A DNA stretch of 64,000 bases from positions 6,679 through 70,678 of the forward strand of contig DEFO01000058.1 of assembly GCA_002350805.1 (NCBI GenBank). Direction: 5' to 3'. Each line of letters starts with the position of its first letter. The stretch's first letter is position 1. Shown here piece after piece: positions 31,592 through 41,075 of this stretch. Source of the DNA: Prevotella sp. UBA2850 (lineage in GTDB: Bacteria > Bacteroidota > Bacteroidia > Bacteroidales > Bacteroidaceae). Position numbers and translations under genes: made by a program. The notes beneath the pieces are model-generated. The model made no database searches. It was not told the origin of the DNA and worked only from the letters and a program-made list of their open reading frames with translations.

Positions 31592-34500
31592 TTAGAACTT
31601 GATATTGACACCAACAAGATAAGTGCGCGAGGTGGGATACAGACCCACATCAATACCACGTGCCCAAGAATCATTACCACCACTTGAGCCCACCTCCGGG
31701 TCTACACCTGTGTAGCCTGTGAAGGTGTGCAGATTCTGTGCCTGCACATAGAGGCGCAGCTGCTGGAAGGGAGAAGACTTCCAAATCTTGTTGAAGTCGT
31801 ATCCCAGCGTGATGTTCTGAATGCGGAAGAAGTCGGCATCCTGCATATAGCGCGTAGAAACCCACTGGTTGTTGTCACCGGCCAGCACCAGTCGGGGCTG
31901 GGTGTTGCTGGTGCCCTGTCCGTGCCAGCGCTCGAAGATGTCCTGTGTGAAGTTGTCATACGGGTTGGCGAGCTGGGCTGTGCGGAAATACTGCATCACC
32001 TGCATGCCGAACTGGCCACTGCCTGTGACGGAGAAGTCGAAGCCCTTATAGTCGAATCCGAGGCTGACACCCAGTGTCACATCGGGATGAGGATTACCAA
32101 TCTCATGGCGGTCGAAGTCATAGTTGATCACACCGTCGCCATCGTAGTCGTCCCAGATCATATCGCCAGGCTGAGCGTCGTCACGTACGGCCTTGCCTGC
32201 GGCGCGGGCCTCGTTGATCTCGTCGATGGTCTGCCAGATGCCGCTATACGACATTCCGTAGAAATAAGCAATGGGGTGGCCCACCTCAACACGCGACACA
32301 TAGGAAGAGTTCTCGAAGAGAGCCTTGTTGGCACCGTTGATGATTCCCTGCTCGTTGGCGATACGTGTGACTTTGTTCTTGTTGGTGGCAAAGTTCACGT
32401 TGGCGTGATAGTTGAAGTCGTCGCCAATCTTGTCGCGCCAGGAGAGTGCCACCTCAATACCCTTATTCTCGATGTCACCACCGTTGATGTAAGGAGCGCC
32501 GGTACCCAGCACCATCAGGATAGGAGCCTGAATCAGCCAGTCCTTTGTGGTCTTCTTATACCAGTCGAAGTTCAAATTCAGACGGCTGTCGAGGAAGCGG
32601 GCGTCGAAACCGATATTCAGCTGCTCAGAGGTCTCCCATGTGATATCCTCGTTGGGAACGATGTCGGCGAAAGCACCCGGCTGATAGTTGGTCTGCGACA
32701 AGGTCTGAGCCATCGAGCTGCCGAACTTGTAAGCGTAGTCGGCATAGCTGGTGGGCGAGTAGGCGATGGTGGCCAGATACTGGAAGTTAGGAATCTGGCA
32801 GTTACCGTTCTGTCCCCATGAAGCACGGACCTTCAAATAGTCCATCCAGCTCTTGGTCGACTCCATGAATTTCTCCGAGGAGATGACCCAACCGGCAGAC
32901 ACTGAGGGGAAGTAACCCCAGCGATGGCCACGGGCAAAGTTGGAAGAGCCATCGGCACGCAAGGTGAACGTGGCCATATATTTCTCGTCGTAGTTCCAGT
33001 TCACACGGCCGAAGAAGGAAGCTAGGGCAGAGTCACCCCAAGGAGCACCGGAGAACGAGGAAATCTGACTGGCGCTGAAGTTAGAGGGCCATGCGAAAAT
33101 ACCGTTGTGTATCATCGACTTCTCCTCGCCTTCCTTGGCCTTCACGCCTACCGAGAGGCTCTGTCCCCACTGGTTCTTCTCAAACGACTGACCAATCATC
33201 ACGTCGATGCTGTTCTTGCCCAGCATAGGCAGCTGATAAGACAGGGTGTTGTCCACTGAGAAGCTGCTGCCGTCGCTCGACTGCTGCGTAGAGGAGTAGT
33301 CACCCGAAGAACTCGACTGGTTCATAGAGAACGGACGGCCGTAGCTGCGGGCATTGTACGAGCTGTAACCCGTGTTGAACGATCCGCGATAGCGCAGGCC
33401 CTTCAAAGGCTCGATGATCCAGAAGAAGGTAGCGCCCACACCAAAGTTACGGTCTTTCTGTAAAGAGTTGAACTGACCGTTGTAGATACCCTGAAGCGGG
33501 TTCGACCACATCTGGCCGCTATAGCCCGACGAGTTCTGTGAGTAACTGGTCAGCGAGCCGTCCTCGTTGAAAGGAATCACCAGCGGAGAGGCAATGTAAA
33601 CGGGCTGGATAGAGTTCCAGTAACCGGTACCCTCCTGCAGACCGCGGGCGGTGTTATACCAGTACGAGATGTTCTCACCGATGGTGATAATATCGTGCGT
33701 CTTGCCCTTGAGCAGCACATGCTCTGAATTGATGCGGCCGCCATAGCGCTTGTACTGCGGAGCCACGTCGGCACCGAAGGTACCATTGTTGGAAGTGTAG
33801 TTCAGGCCCAGGGCAAACTTCGAGCGCTCCGAACCACCTGTGAGGCTGAACGAATGGTTGAACTGCATGGCGTTCTTCACGCGATAGACCTCAAACCAGT
33901 CGGTGCCTTCCCATCCTGCATTCACCTTATCGATGATGCTCTGCGGAACAACACTGTTCCAGTTCAGAGGATTTCCCGTTGTATTAAAGTTCAGCTCGTT
34001 CACAATCTGCATGTATTGCTGGGCATTCAGCGTGGCAGGACGCTTGGCGGGGTTGCTCCATCCGATATATCCGTCGTAAGAAGCCTGAATCTTACCAACC
34101 TTTCCCTGCTTGGTGGTCACCAGAATCACACCGTTGGCAGCACGGGCACCATAGATGGCAGCCGAGGCGGCGTCCTTCAGCACGTCGATGCTCTCGATGT
34201 CAGCGGGGTTCAGACCGTTCAGACCGTCGTCGGCTGTTCCTGCCGAGATACCGTCGATGATCAGCAGTGGCGAAGAAGTACCCATGGTACCCACACCACG
34301 AATGTTCACCTTGAAGCCCTTACCAGGCTGTGCTGAAGCCTGCGTGATCTGCACACCAGGAGTGCTGGCCTGCATGGCGGTCAGGGCGTTGGTGGTGTTC
34401 AGCTTGGCTATGTCGTCACCTTTCACCTGAACAGTGGCACCGGTCACCAGCTTTTTCTTCTGGACACCGTAACCTACAACCACCACTTCCTCCAGCGATT

Positions 34501-34840
34501 GGCTGTCTTCTTTCATCGTCACATTGATCACGCTCTGGTTACCCACCACAACCTCCTGCGGCTCATAACCCACATAAGTGAATACCAAGGTAGCCCCTGG
34601 CTGAACGTTAATCGTGAAGTTACCGTCGAAATCGGTCACCACACCATTGTTCGTTCCTTTCTCCCTCACCGTCACGCCGATGGCAGGACCCATGGCGTCG
34701 CTGACAGTACCTTTCACTGTTTTGGTCTGCTGGACCGAGGCAACTGAGTTGCTCTCAGCCTTTGCTTCCGGTGCATAGCCCCATGAGAGGAGTGCGCATG
34801 CACCCAACAGCAGCGCTGTTTTTCTAAAGTTTGAATTCAT
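31592..34840 (-). CDS. SusC/RagA-family TonB-dependent transporter
   Basis: A 1082-residue outer-membrane transporter. Signal peptide ends at about EAKAES. Residues about 40-115 form a carboxypeptidase-regulatory-like domain ('VKGTVSDAMGPAIGVTVREK', 'TDFDGNFTINVQPG'), followed by the SusC TonB-box region 'SLEEVVVVGYGVQKKK', the plug ('VNIRGVGTMGTSSPLLIIDG', 'DAASAAIYGARAANGVILVTTK') and a large barrel ending in 'LVGVNIKF'. First gene of a three-gene unit with SusD and a surface lipoprotein. No sigma/anti-sigma, hybrid sensor or glycosidase lies next to it. Confidence 0.95.
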   Translation of the reverse strand: MNSNFRKTALLLGACALLSWGYAPEAKAESNSVASVQQTKTVKGTVSDAMGPAIGVTVREKGTNNGVVTDFDGNFTINVQPGATLVFTYVGYEPQEVVVGNQSVINVTMKEDSQSLEEVVVVGYGVQKKKLVTGATVQVKGDDIAKLNTTNALTAMQASTPGVQITQASAQPGKGFKVNIRGVGTMGTSSPLLIIDGISAGTADDGLNGLNPADIESIDVLKDAASAAIYGARAANGVILVTTKQGKVGKIQASYDGYIGWSNPAKRPATLNAQQYMQIVNELNFNTTGNPLNWNSVVPQSIIDKVNAGWEGTDWFEVYRVKNAMQFNHSFSLTGGSERSKFALGLNYTSNNGTFGADVAPQYKRYGGRINSEHVLLKGKTHDIITIGENISYWYNTARGLQEGTGYWNSIQPVYIASPLVIPFNEDGSLTSYSQNSSGYSGQMWSNPLQGIYNGQFNSLQKDRNFGVGATFFWIIEPLKGLRYRGSFNTGYSSYNARSYGRPFSMNQSSSSGDYSSTQQSSDGSSFSVDNTLSYQLPMLGKNSIDVMIGQSFEKNQWGQSLSVGVKAKEGEEKSMIHNGIFAWPSNFSASQISSFSGAPWGDSALASFFGRVNWNYDEKYMATFTLRADGSSNFARGHRWGYFPSVSAGWVISSEKFMESTKSWMDYLKVRASWGQNGNCQIPNFQYLATIAYSPTSYADYAYKFGSSMAQTLSQTNYQPGAFADIVPNEDITWETSEQLNIGFDARFLDSRLNLNFDWYKKTTKDWLIQAPILMVLGTGAPYINGGDIENKGIEVALSWRDKIGDDFNYHANVNFATNKNKVTRIANEQGIINGANKALFENSSYVSRVEVGHPIAYFYGMSYSGIWQTIDEINEARAAGKAVRDDAQPGDMIWDDYDGDGVINYDFDRHEIGNPHPDVTLGVSLGFDYKGFDFSVTGSGQFGMQVMQYFRTAQLANPYDNFTQDIFERWHGQGTSNTQPRLVLAGDNNQWVSTRYMQDADFFRIQNITLGYDFNKIWKSSPFQQLRLYVQAQNLHTFTGYTGVDPEVGSSGGNDSWARGIDVGLYPTSRTYLVGVNIKF

Positions 34841-35190
34841 ACTTAAGTATTTTCTTAGGTTATTTTGAAAATTTCATGTTCATGATACGCGTCAATCATG
34901 TTACTGCTATTTTGACAAAAGTCATTAGCATCTGCCCACCTTATTATATATAATAAGCTGGCATTAAGTCGTAGTTTCTATGTCTTACCGTTTTTACTCA
35001 TGAGCTTAGGTTTTAAATTGTTAGTTATATGATTTATATTTATGTTGTCAGATATTTTTCTACACTTTCTTTCAATTTGCAAATATAGAGTATTCTGACA
35101 AGAAAATATGATACTTTTTTGACTTTTTTCCATACTTTTTTCGATTTCTACACAAAAATGAATAATAATTGCAAGAAAGTATCATGTTCC
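34841..35190 (-). promoter_or_regulatory. SusC leader and promoter region
   Basis: An AT-rich gap of about 350 bp. A minus-strand -7 element TATATTTG lies at plus 35080-35087; no exact TTTG stands at -33. This would give a leader of about 235 nt. Inside it is an 18-bp perfect palindrome (CTTATTATA/TATAATAAG, 34940-34957), flanked by GCC and GGC. No gene seen. Confidence 0.5.
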
Positions 35191-35194
35191 CGTC

Positions 35195-35470
35195 CCGTTT
35201 AGGAGTGTAGGAGCTTTTCCAAGTGAGAAGGGAGAAGTGATAAGTGACAAGTATGAATACCCCGCCTCTTGACCCATCTTTAAGGGAGTTTGGGAGTTTA
35301 GGAGTTTGGGCAATAGTCTTTCGTTAGGAGTGTAGGAGTAAAGGAGTGTAGACAATACCCACGCCTCTTGAACCTTGAATTTTGAACTTTGAACCTTGAA
35401 CTGGCGTCTGCCCTCTCTCCCCCTCGGGGGAGTTGGTGGGGGGCTTTTGGGGAGTTGGTGAGGGCTGGAG
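35195..35470 (-). repeat. dispersed composite intergenic repeat, copy 1
   Basis: Reads on the minus strand almost like 40620-40965: modules of ACTCCTACACTCC tandem units, a 'CTTAAAGATGGGTCAAGAGG' segment, GTCACTT/CTCACTT units, and a CTCCCCCGAGGGGGAG core near 35420. It lies downstream of threonine aldolase. Confidence 0.85.
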
Positions 35471-35484
35471 TATAGACAACACAC

Positions 35485-35525
35485 CGTTTCAGGCACAAAA
35501 ACGGAGCCTTTTTATGCCTGAAACG
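35485..35525 (-). terminator. hairpin after threonine aldolase
   Basis: CGTTTCAGGCA and TGCCTGAAACG form a perfect 11-bp stem around a 19-nt loop that itself contains AAAAA/TTTTT. It lies 70-110 bp after the threonine aldolase stop and probably ends that transcript. Confidence 0.45.
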
Positions 35526-35595
35526 ATATTCATTCGTCATGTATTGGGATTCGAAAGCGAGACAAAGAGACAGGAAGAGGGTCTTCGCTGCCTTC

Positions 35596-36618
35596 TCACA
35601 CGATTGCTTGCAGCGTATTCAGATCGTCTTCGGTCGTTGCCCAGCTGGTGACAAAACGGCAGATGGTATGGTCGGCATCATAAGGTCCCCAGTGGGTGAA
35701 CTGCACGCGCTGCTCTAGTTCCTTCACCTTGTCGTTGCCGATGATAAAGAACTGCTGGTTGGTGGGCGAGTCGATATAGAAGCGGTAGCCCTTGTCGGCC
35801 ATCATCTTCTTCATCTGCCGGGCCATGTCGATGGCATGGCGCGAGATGTCGAAATATAGATTGTCGGTGAACAAGGCATCGAACTGCACACCCGTCAGGC
35901 GGCCCTTGGCCAGCAGAGCGCCATGCTGCTTGATGATGCTGAAGAACTGTCGCGGTACATTGTTGTGGGTGAAGACGACGGCCTCGCCACACAAGGCACC
36001 CACCTTGGTTCCGCCGATATAGAAGGCATCGCAATGGCGGCAGAGCCAGGGCAGTGTGATGTCTGCCGAGGCAGCCAGTCCGTAGCCCATCCGCGCACCG
36101 TCGATGAACAGCGGCAGGTCGTACTGGCGGCAAATGCGGTAGATGTCTTCCAGCTCCTGAGCGGTGTAGAGCGTACCCAGCTCGGTGGGGAACGAGATAT
36201 ACACCATGCCGGGCTGTGCCACATGGTCGCGGCTCTCGTCGTTGACAAACCATTCCATGTAGGCGGCCAGGTCGGCAGACAGCAGTTTGCCGTCGTGGGG
36301 CTGCAGGGCTATCACCTTGTGCCCGCTGGCCTCAACGGCCCCGGCCTCATGGATGGCGATATGGCCTGTGTCGACAGTAATCACCGCCTCATACGAGCGC
36401 AGCATGCCGTCGATGACGGTGACATTGGTCTGGGTGCCGCCCGTCAGGAAAAACACCTGCGCCTCGTCGGTGCCGCAAGCCTCTTGTATCTTCTTCTTGG
36501 CCCGTTCGCTATAGATATCGAAACCATAGGTGAGTGTCTGCTCGTTGTTGGTTTCCACCAGATGCTGCAACACCCGTGGGTGGGCACCGTTATTGTAGTC
36601 GCATTCAAAAGAAATCAT
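35596..36618 (-). CDS. ltaE: low-specificity L-threonine aldolase
   Basis: PLP enzyme of the beta-eliminating lyase group cleaving threonine to glycine and acetaldehyde. 340 residues: 'FECDYNNGAHPRVLQHL' at the N-terminus, 'FFLTGGTQTNVTVI', 'DTGHIAIHEAGAVEASGHKV', 'PLFIDGARMGYGLAA', and PLP Lys in 'YIGGTKVGALCGEA' (Lys205). In this subgroup the product could also act on other beta-hydroxy amino acids. Divergent from the BspA-like gene across a 287-bp gap. Confidence 0.88.
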   Translation of the reverse strand: MISFECDYNNGAHPRVLQHLVETNNEQTLTYGFDIYSERAKKKIQEACGTDEAQVFFLTGGTQTNVTVIDGMLRSYEAVITVDTGHIAIHEAGAVEASGHKVIALQPHDGKLLSADLAAYMEWFVNDESRDHVAQPGMVYISFPTELGTLYTAQELEDIYRICRQYDLPLFIDGARMGYGLAASADITLPWLCRHCDAFYIGGTKVGALCGEAVVFTHNNVPRQFFSIIKQHGALLAKGRLTGVQFDALFTDNLYFDISRHAIDMARQMKKMMADKGYRFYIDSPTNQQFFIIGNDKVKELEQRVQFTHWGPYDADHTICRFVTSWATTEDDLNTLQAIV

Positions 36619-36760
36619 TATCCGTTGTTGTTTTTGTTACACCATGCAAAAGTAAGTATTATTTTCCGAAGCGCCAAACAATTCAGCGGGAAAGACATTC
36701 CGCCCGTTTTTCTGCACAACTCCCGCAAAACTGCGTTTTCCGTTAAAAAACTTGAAAGAT

Positions 36761-36793
36761 GGGAACATCTGTCCGCACATGGGAAACATTGTC
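36761..36793 (+). promoter_or_regulatory. paired operator-like sites upstream of the BspA-like gene
   Basis: GGGAACATCTGTC at 36761-36773 (partial match) and GGGAAACATTGTC at 36781-36793, 20 bp apart in the same orientation. The nearer copy ends 35 bp before the -7 element at 36829. The same 13-mer occurs twice at 42380-42413 next to an AraC-type regulator gene. Confidence 0.55.
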
Positions 36794-36828
36794 AGCATGT
36801 CCGAAAAAGCATTCCGTCAGAAAATAGC

Positions 36829-36836
36829 TATTTTTG
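36829..36836 (+). promoter_or_regulatory. -7 element of the BspA-like gene
   Basis: TATTTTTG, 70 bp before the ATG at 36906. No TTTG at -33, which fits a promoter needing an activator. Confidence 0.6.
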
Positions 36837-36905
36837 CAACGAAACGTAAGCTGATTATCGAATTTAGCAACAATTTATCAACCATAATCAAAAATAACAA
36901 CGCTT

Positions 36906-38678
36906 ATGAAAAGACTTTTACGCATTTTGACAGTGGCATTGATGGCTGCCATGACCAGTTCTGCATATGCAGCAGATGACATTACCATCGGTGACTTAAC
37001 CTACAATTTTAACACTTCTGGCAATGCCTACGTGAAGAGTTGTAAGGAAGGAGTAACAGAGGTAACTATACCCAACTCTATCGAAGTTAACGGAGAAACA
37101 AAAAATGTAACGGGCATCGGTAACAGTGCTTTCGAAGGAAACACAACTATCCAGAAAGAATATTTGGGAAGAGAAGGAAACTACGCTGTTCAAATTGGAA
37201 CAAATGCTTTTAAAGGTGCCACGTCACTGAATACTCTTGCATACACTGAATCATCTGGTAAAGGAGCATCATATAGAAAAGACGGTGTAGTAGTCATTCC
37301 CACTTCGTCATCATTGAATAACAATGCCTTTGAAGGATGCACATCTATTACGACTGTCACAGTTGCATATACGAAGCAAGTAATACCGGATTGTGCATTT
37401 AAGGGTTGCACTAAACTGGATTCCGTCGCTTTAGGAACCAGTTGTTTGTCAATCGGTGAGAGTGCGTTTGAAGGTTGCTCTTCATTGAGAAAAATATCTG
37501 GATGCGGTGGAAATGACACAGGAAAGTTGACAAAAGTTGGAGCTTATGCTTTCAAAGGATGTGCTAATCTAACAGAACTTGGTGCTAAAGGAAGAATTTA
37601 CTTCTATTATGTCACTTCTTTAGGTGAAGGAGCGCTTGAGGGCTGCTCTTCTGTCACTTATGTAACAATGCCAGAAGTAAAAGAGATTGCCAACAATACA
37701 TTTAAAGACTGTACTTCTCTGAAGAGAATTGGTGCTACCGAAGATAGGCTAAGACCCGTTGCTACGAAAATTGGTGACAGCGCATTTGAGAATTGCACAA
37801 GCGCCACCTATTTCCTTGATGCTAATTTAACTGAAATTGGGGCAAATGCCTTTAAGAACTCCGGTATTGAGACATTCTACACAGGAGGAGGGACTTATTA
37901 CACAAAAAGGATAACTCTTACAAACAATGTAACAAAAATTGGTGAGAGCGCCTTTGAGGGAACTCCTTCAACAATCGTATTCTTTGCCGATGGTACCGTT
38001 CCCGAGACATTAGGTGCTAATGCATTCACTTCCAATCCTGCCAAGAGAGTGCTTTTGCCTATGGCGAACATAATCAAAGAGAGTTACGAAGCACTTGTCG
38101 AATACGACCCGAGAGCATTGCTTTTGTTAAATTCCATGACGCCAGTAGTGGTCTCGGCAAAAATGACCGTTAGCCTGAACAACAGTAATCTTGTTTATAA
38201 ATACGTAAAATCTGTCAGTGAGACTGATGAGGGTGTTACCGTTGAAACAGAAGATACACCTGAAAAGGTTATACCGGCTAATACGGCATTGATTATTGAA
38301 AGTATTGCTACAGCAAATACCAACTACTATTTCCACATTTCACCAGAACCACAGACACCAACCTATCAGAACTATTTGACTGCGAATACTGAGGAAACAA
38401 CCCTTCCGGCATCTGATGGCAAAACAAACTATTATACATTTGCGCCAATAGATGGGGACGACTTCCTCACATTTGCAAAGGTAATAGAAGAAACAACCAT
38501 GCCTGCTGGTACAGGCTACTTGAAAGTTGAGGACGGAAAAGCCACTCCTACTGCTATCCGCGAATTGAGGGCCGACGACAAGAAGGCTGACGTTTACTAC
38601 AACCTCAATGGCGTGCGCGTGGAGAATCCTCAGAAGGGCATCTTCATCCGCAACGGCAAGAAGGTTGTCATCAAATAA
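36906..38678 (+). CDS. BspA-like leucine-rich-repeat secreted protein
   Basis: A 590-residue protein with a signal peptide ending SSAYA. Residues about 65-385 hold LRR_5 (Treponema/BspA type) repeats with core 'IGNSAFEGNT', 'IGESAFEGCSSL', 'VGAYAFKGCANL' and 'IGANAFKNSG'. The C-terminal 150 residues are beta-rich and end in 'YYNLNGVRVENPQKGIFIRN' plus GKKVVIK, a tail shared with the C10 protease downstream, likely a sorting signal. Related proteins act as adhesins. The gene is visibly more AT-rich than its neighbours, which suggests recent acquisition. Confidence 0.85.
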   Translation: MKRLLRILTVALMAAMTSSAYAADDITIGDLTYNFNTSGNAYVKSCKEGVTEVTIPNSIEVNGETKNVTGIGNSAFEGNTTIQKEYLGREGNYAVQIGTNAFKGATSLNTLAYTESSGKGASYRKDGVVVIPTSSSLNNNAFEGCTSITTVTVAYTKQVIPDCAFKGCTKLDSVALGTSCLSIGESAFEGCSSLRKISGCGGNDTGKLTKVGAYAFKGCANLTELGAKGRIYFYYVTSLGEGALEGCSSVTYVTMPEVKEIANNTFKDCTSLKRIGATEDRLRPVATKIGDSAFENCTSATYFLDANLTEIGANAFKNSGIETFYTGGGTYYTKRITLTNNVTKIGESAFEGTPSTIVFFADGTVPETLGANAFTSNPAKRVLLPMANIIKESYEALVEYDPRALLLLNSMTPVVVSAKMTVSLNNSNLVYKYVKSVSETDEGVTVETEDTPEKVIPANTALIIESIATANTNYYFHISPEPQTPTYQNYLTANTEETTLPASDGKTNYYTFAPIDGDDFLTFAKVIEETTMPAGTGYLKVEDGKATPTAIRELRADDKKADVYYNLNGVRVENPQKGIFIRNGKKVVIK

Positions 38679-38855
38679 GGAGTTTCCTTCATGACAATCT
38701 ACTATTATACATAACACACGAATAGACTCCCTGACGGCCATTGCACGCACCCTCTCTCTCCAAAAGTGCAAGGCCGCTCAGGGCTGTTTCAGCAAAAGAA
38801 GAATCGTCGAACGACGAGAAGAACAAGTAACACTCATCAAACGAACGAACAAACA

Positions 38856-40598
38856 ATGAACAAACGGGTTATCTCTGTCATATCCATCATGTTGCTGACG
38901 CTGACCATGACAGCACAAGAGCGCTCCGACGCTCAAATGATGTCTATCGCCAAAGCCCAACTGGCTGGCATGCGAACAGTCAGGAAAACCAAGGGAACCG
39001 CTGCTGAGACGCTGACACTAAAGACCGTCCGCGAGGACAGTCAGTACCGCATGTATGCTGCCGAGGATGGCAGCGGCTATGTGGTGGTGGCACGCAACGA
39101 GGCATTCAGCCCCATCATTGGCTACAGCACCGAACCGACGACCGACGAGATACCCTGTTGCATGAGAGCCTGCCTCGACATGATCAACCACAACCTGGAG
39201 GCAAGGCTTACTAGCGCCGAGACTGAAGAAGCCACGGGCTCCGACGGAGCCACCTACGAGGTGGTGGAGCCGATGCTCACCACCTACTGGTCACAAGGAA
39301 ATCCCTACAATCTGAAATGCCCGGCCGACTATACCGGCAAGACCTCGGTCACAGGTTGTGTGGCCACCGCCATGGCCATGGTGATGAAGCATTTCCGCTA
39401 TCCCGCCAGCGTGGAAGGCAAAGAGGGTTTCTACCTGACGAAAATCAACTCCAGCGGTACGACTGGCGACACCATCTGGACCACTATCAGCAGCAGCTAC
39501 GACTGGGACAAGATGCTCGACAAGTACTCCTCGTCGTCGTCCACCGAGGCCAAGGAGGCCGTGTCACAGCTCATGTTCGACTGCGGACAGGCCGTAGGCA
39601 TGAAATACGGTTCGAGCGCCAGCAGCGGCAGCACCACCACAGCGGCCCAACGGTTCTATTCGGTGTTCGGCTATGCCGCCGTCAACCACGCCTCAAAAGA
39701 CTATTACTCCGACTGGGAGTGGCGCCAGCTCGTCTACGACCAGCTGAAAGCCGGCTGCCCGCTCATGCACTCCGGTCAGGACCCCGACAACGGGGGCCAC
39801 GCCTTTATCTTCGACGGTGTTGATGCCAACGGACTGGTGCACATCAACTGGGGATGGGGCTCGTCGACAGCTGGTTATTTCGACATGCTCGCACTCACAC
39901 CCACCACCAGCAGCAAAAGCTACAATTTCGCCCCCACCGGCTTCATCTATAACCTCAAGCCCACCCTCGGTGAGGGCGAGGAGCAGGAGCTGCAATTGGT
40001 GGTTGGACGCGGAACGGGACAGTACAAAGACGACTACTACACCATCAGACTCAATGAAGAAAACCACGTGATACTTAATACAGGGAGTGTTTTCAACTGG
40101 ACACCCGTTCCCATCAGGGGATACGTGGGTGTGCGCTACGAGAATCTGGATGGTGGCACCAACTATAATGTACGAATGAAAACGGGAACTGGCGGCTACT
40201 ATGTTCCCATGGATGCGAAGAGCAGGAGTGGCGCAGGCTATGGCAGCTATAGTTTAGATCACGACCAAACTCCTTCGACCATCAAGCCAGGTACCTATAA
40301 AGTATATTTCGCCGGATACAACGACGACAGAGACAATCTGAAAGTGCGTTGTCATATCCGCCAGCGTTACAAAGGCTATATCTACTGGATTCTCACCGTG
40401 GCCGACGACGGCACCTTGACGCTCAGCGACGAGAAGGTGGTCACCAGTCCTGAAACCGCCAACCCCACCGGCATCAGCCATGTCACCACAAGCAACAAGC
40501 CAGCCGACAACCGCCGTTACAACCTCAACGGCCAGCGTGTAGGCTCTGACTACCGAGGCATCGTGATTGTCAATGGAAAGAAAGTGGTAATGAAGTAG
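38856..40598 (+). CDS. C10-family cysteine protease (streptopain-like)
   Basis: A 580-residue secreted protease from ATG 38856 (the frame is open to 38766 but the signal peptide MNKRVISVISIMLLTL starts here). A propeptide of the Spi/C10 type spans about 20-115 ('RMYAAEDGSGYVVVARNEAF'). The catalytic domain has Cys168 in 'SVTGCVATAMAMVMKHFRYP' and His315 in 'GGHAFIFDGVD', then 'HINWGWGSSTAGYFD'. The Cys-His distance (147) is close to that of SpeB (148). A C-terminal beta region ends in 'RYNLNGQRVGSDYRG' and 'VIVNGKKVVMK'. It follows the BspA-like gene by 177 bp and probably shares its regulation. Confidence 0.9.
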   Translation: MNKRVISVISIMLLTLTMTAQERSDAQMMSIAKAQLAGMRTVRKTKGTAAETLTLKTVREDSQYRMYAAEDGSGYVVVARNEAFSPIIGYSTEPTTDEIPCCMRACLDMINHNLEARLTSAETEEATGSDGATYEVVEPMLTTYWSQGNPYNLKCPADYTGKTSVTGCVATAMAMVMKHFRYPASVEGKEGFYLTKINSSGTTGDTIWTTISSSYDWDKMLDKYSSSSSTEAKEAVSQLMFDCGQAVGMKYGSSASSGSTTTAAQRFYSVFGYAAVNHASKDYYSDWEWRQLVYDQLKAGCPLMHSGQDPDNGGHAFIFDGVDANGLVHINWGWGSSTAGYFDMLALTPTTSSKSYNFAPTGFIYNLKPTLGEGEEQELQLVVGRGTGQYKDDYYTIRLNEENHVILNTGSVFNWTPVPIRGYVGVRYENLDGGTNYNVRMKTGTGGYYVPMDAKSRSGAGYGSYSLDHDQTPSTIKPGTYKVYFAGYNDDRDNLKVRCHIRQRYKGYIYWILTVADDGTLTLSDEKVVTSPETANPTGISHVTTSNKPADNRRYNLNGQRVGSDYRGIVIVNGKKVVMK

Positions 40599-40621
40599 TC
40601 CGCAGAAGGCAGCGGAACTGC

Positions 40622-41072
40622 TGGTTCAAGGTTCAGGCCCCCACCAACTCCCCCAAAAGCCCCCACCAACTCCCCGAGGGGGGAGAGGGCAGACGCCAGT
40701 TCAAAGTTATGTCCATACAGTCCATGATTTTTGTCACGACTCGGCCAATCAAGCAAGCTTGTTGGCGCTCGCTGCTCCAAAAATTCAAGGTTCAAGAGGC
40801 GTGGGTATTGTCTACACTCCTTTACTCCTTTACTCCTACACTCCTAACGAAAGACTATTGCCCAAACTCCTAAACTCCCAAACTCCCTTAAAGATGGGTC
40901 AAGAGGCGGGGTATTCATACTTGTCACTTCTCCCTTCTCACTTGGAAAAGCTCCTACACTCCTAACGAAAGACTATTGCCTACACTCCAAGGTAATCATA
41001 CTTGTCACTTCTCACTTATCACTTCTCACTTAAAAAAGCTTGTCACTTAAAAAAGCTTGTCACTTAGAAGTA
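40622..41072 (+). repeat. dispersed composite intergenic repeat, copy 2
   Basis: The longest copy. In order: CCCCACCAACTCCCC units with GAGGGG (40640-40690), a unique-looking 93-bp segment (40708-40800) that recurs inverted at 44588-44681, ACTCCTTTACTCC units, 'CCTTAAAGATGGGTCAAGAG', and GTCACTT/CTCACTT units up to the end of the Ntn-hydrolase gene. No gene seen here. Confidence 0.9.
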
Positions 41073-41075
41073 TCC

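Noticed and set aside
28766..34840. Calling the SusC/SusD genes a complete polysaccharide utilisation locus
   Set aside because: No glycosidase, lyase or regulator gene is adjacent; the nearest glycosidases (44.9, 55.7 and 60.7 kb) are separated by unrelated genes.
40800..41072. Regularly spaced repeats as a CRISPR array
   Set aside because: The units are contiguous 8-13 bp modules without unique spacers, and no cas genes are nearby.
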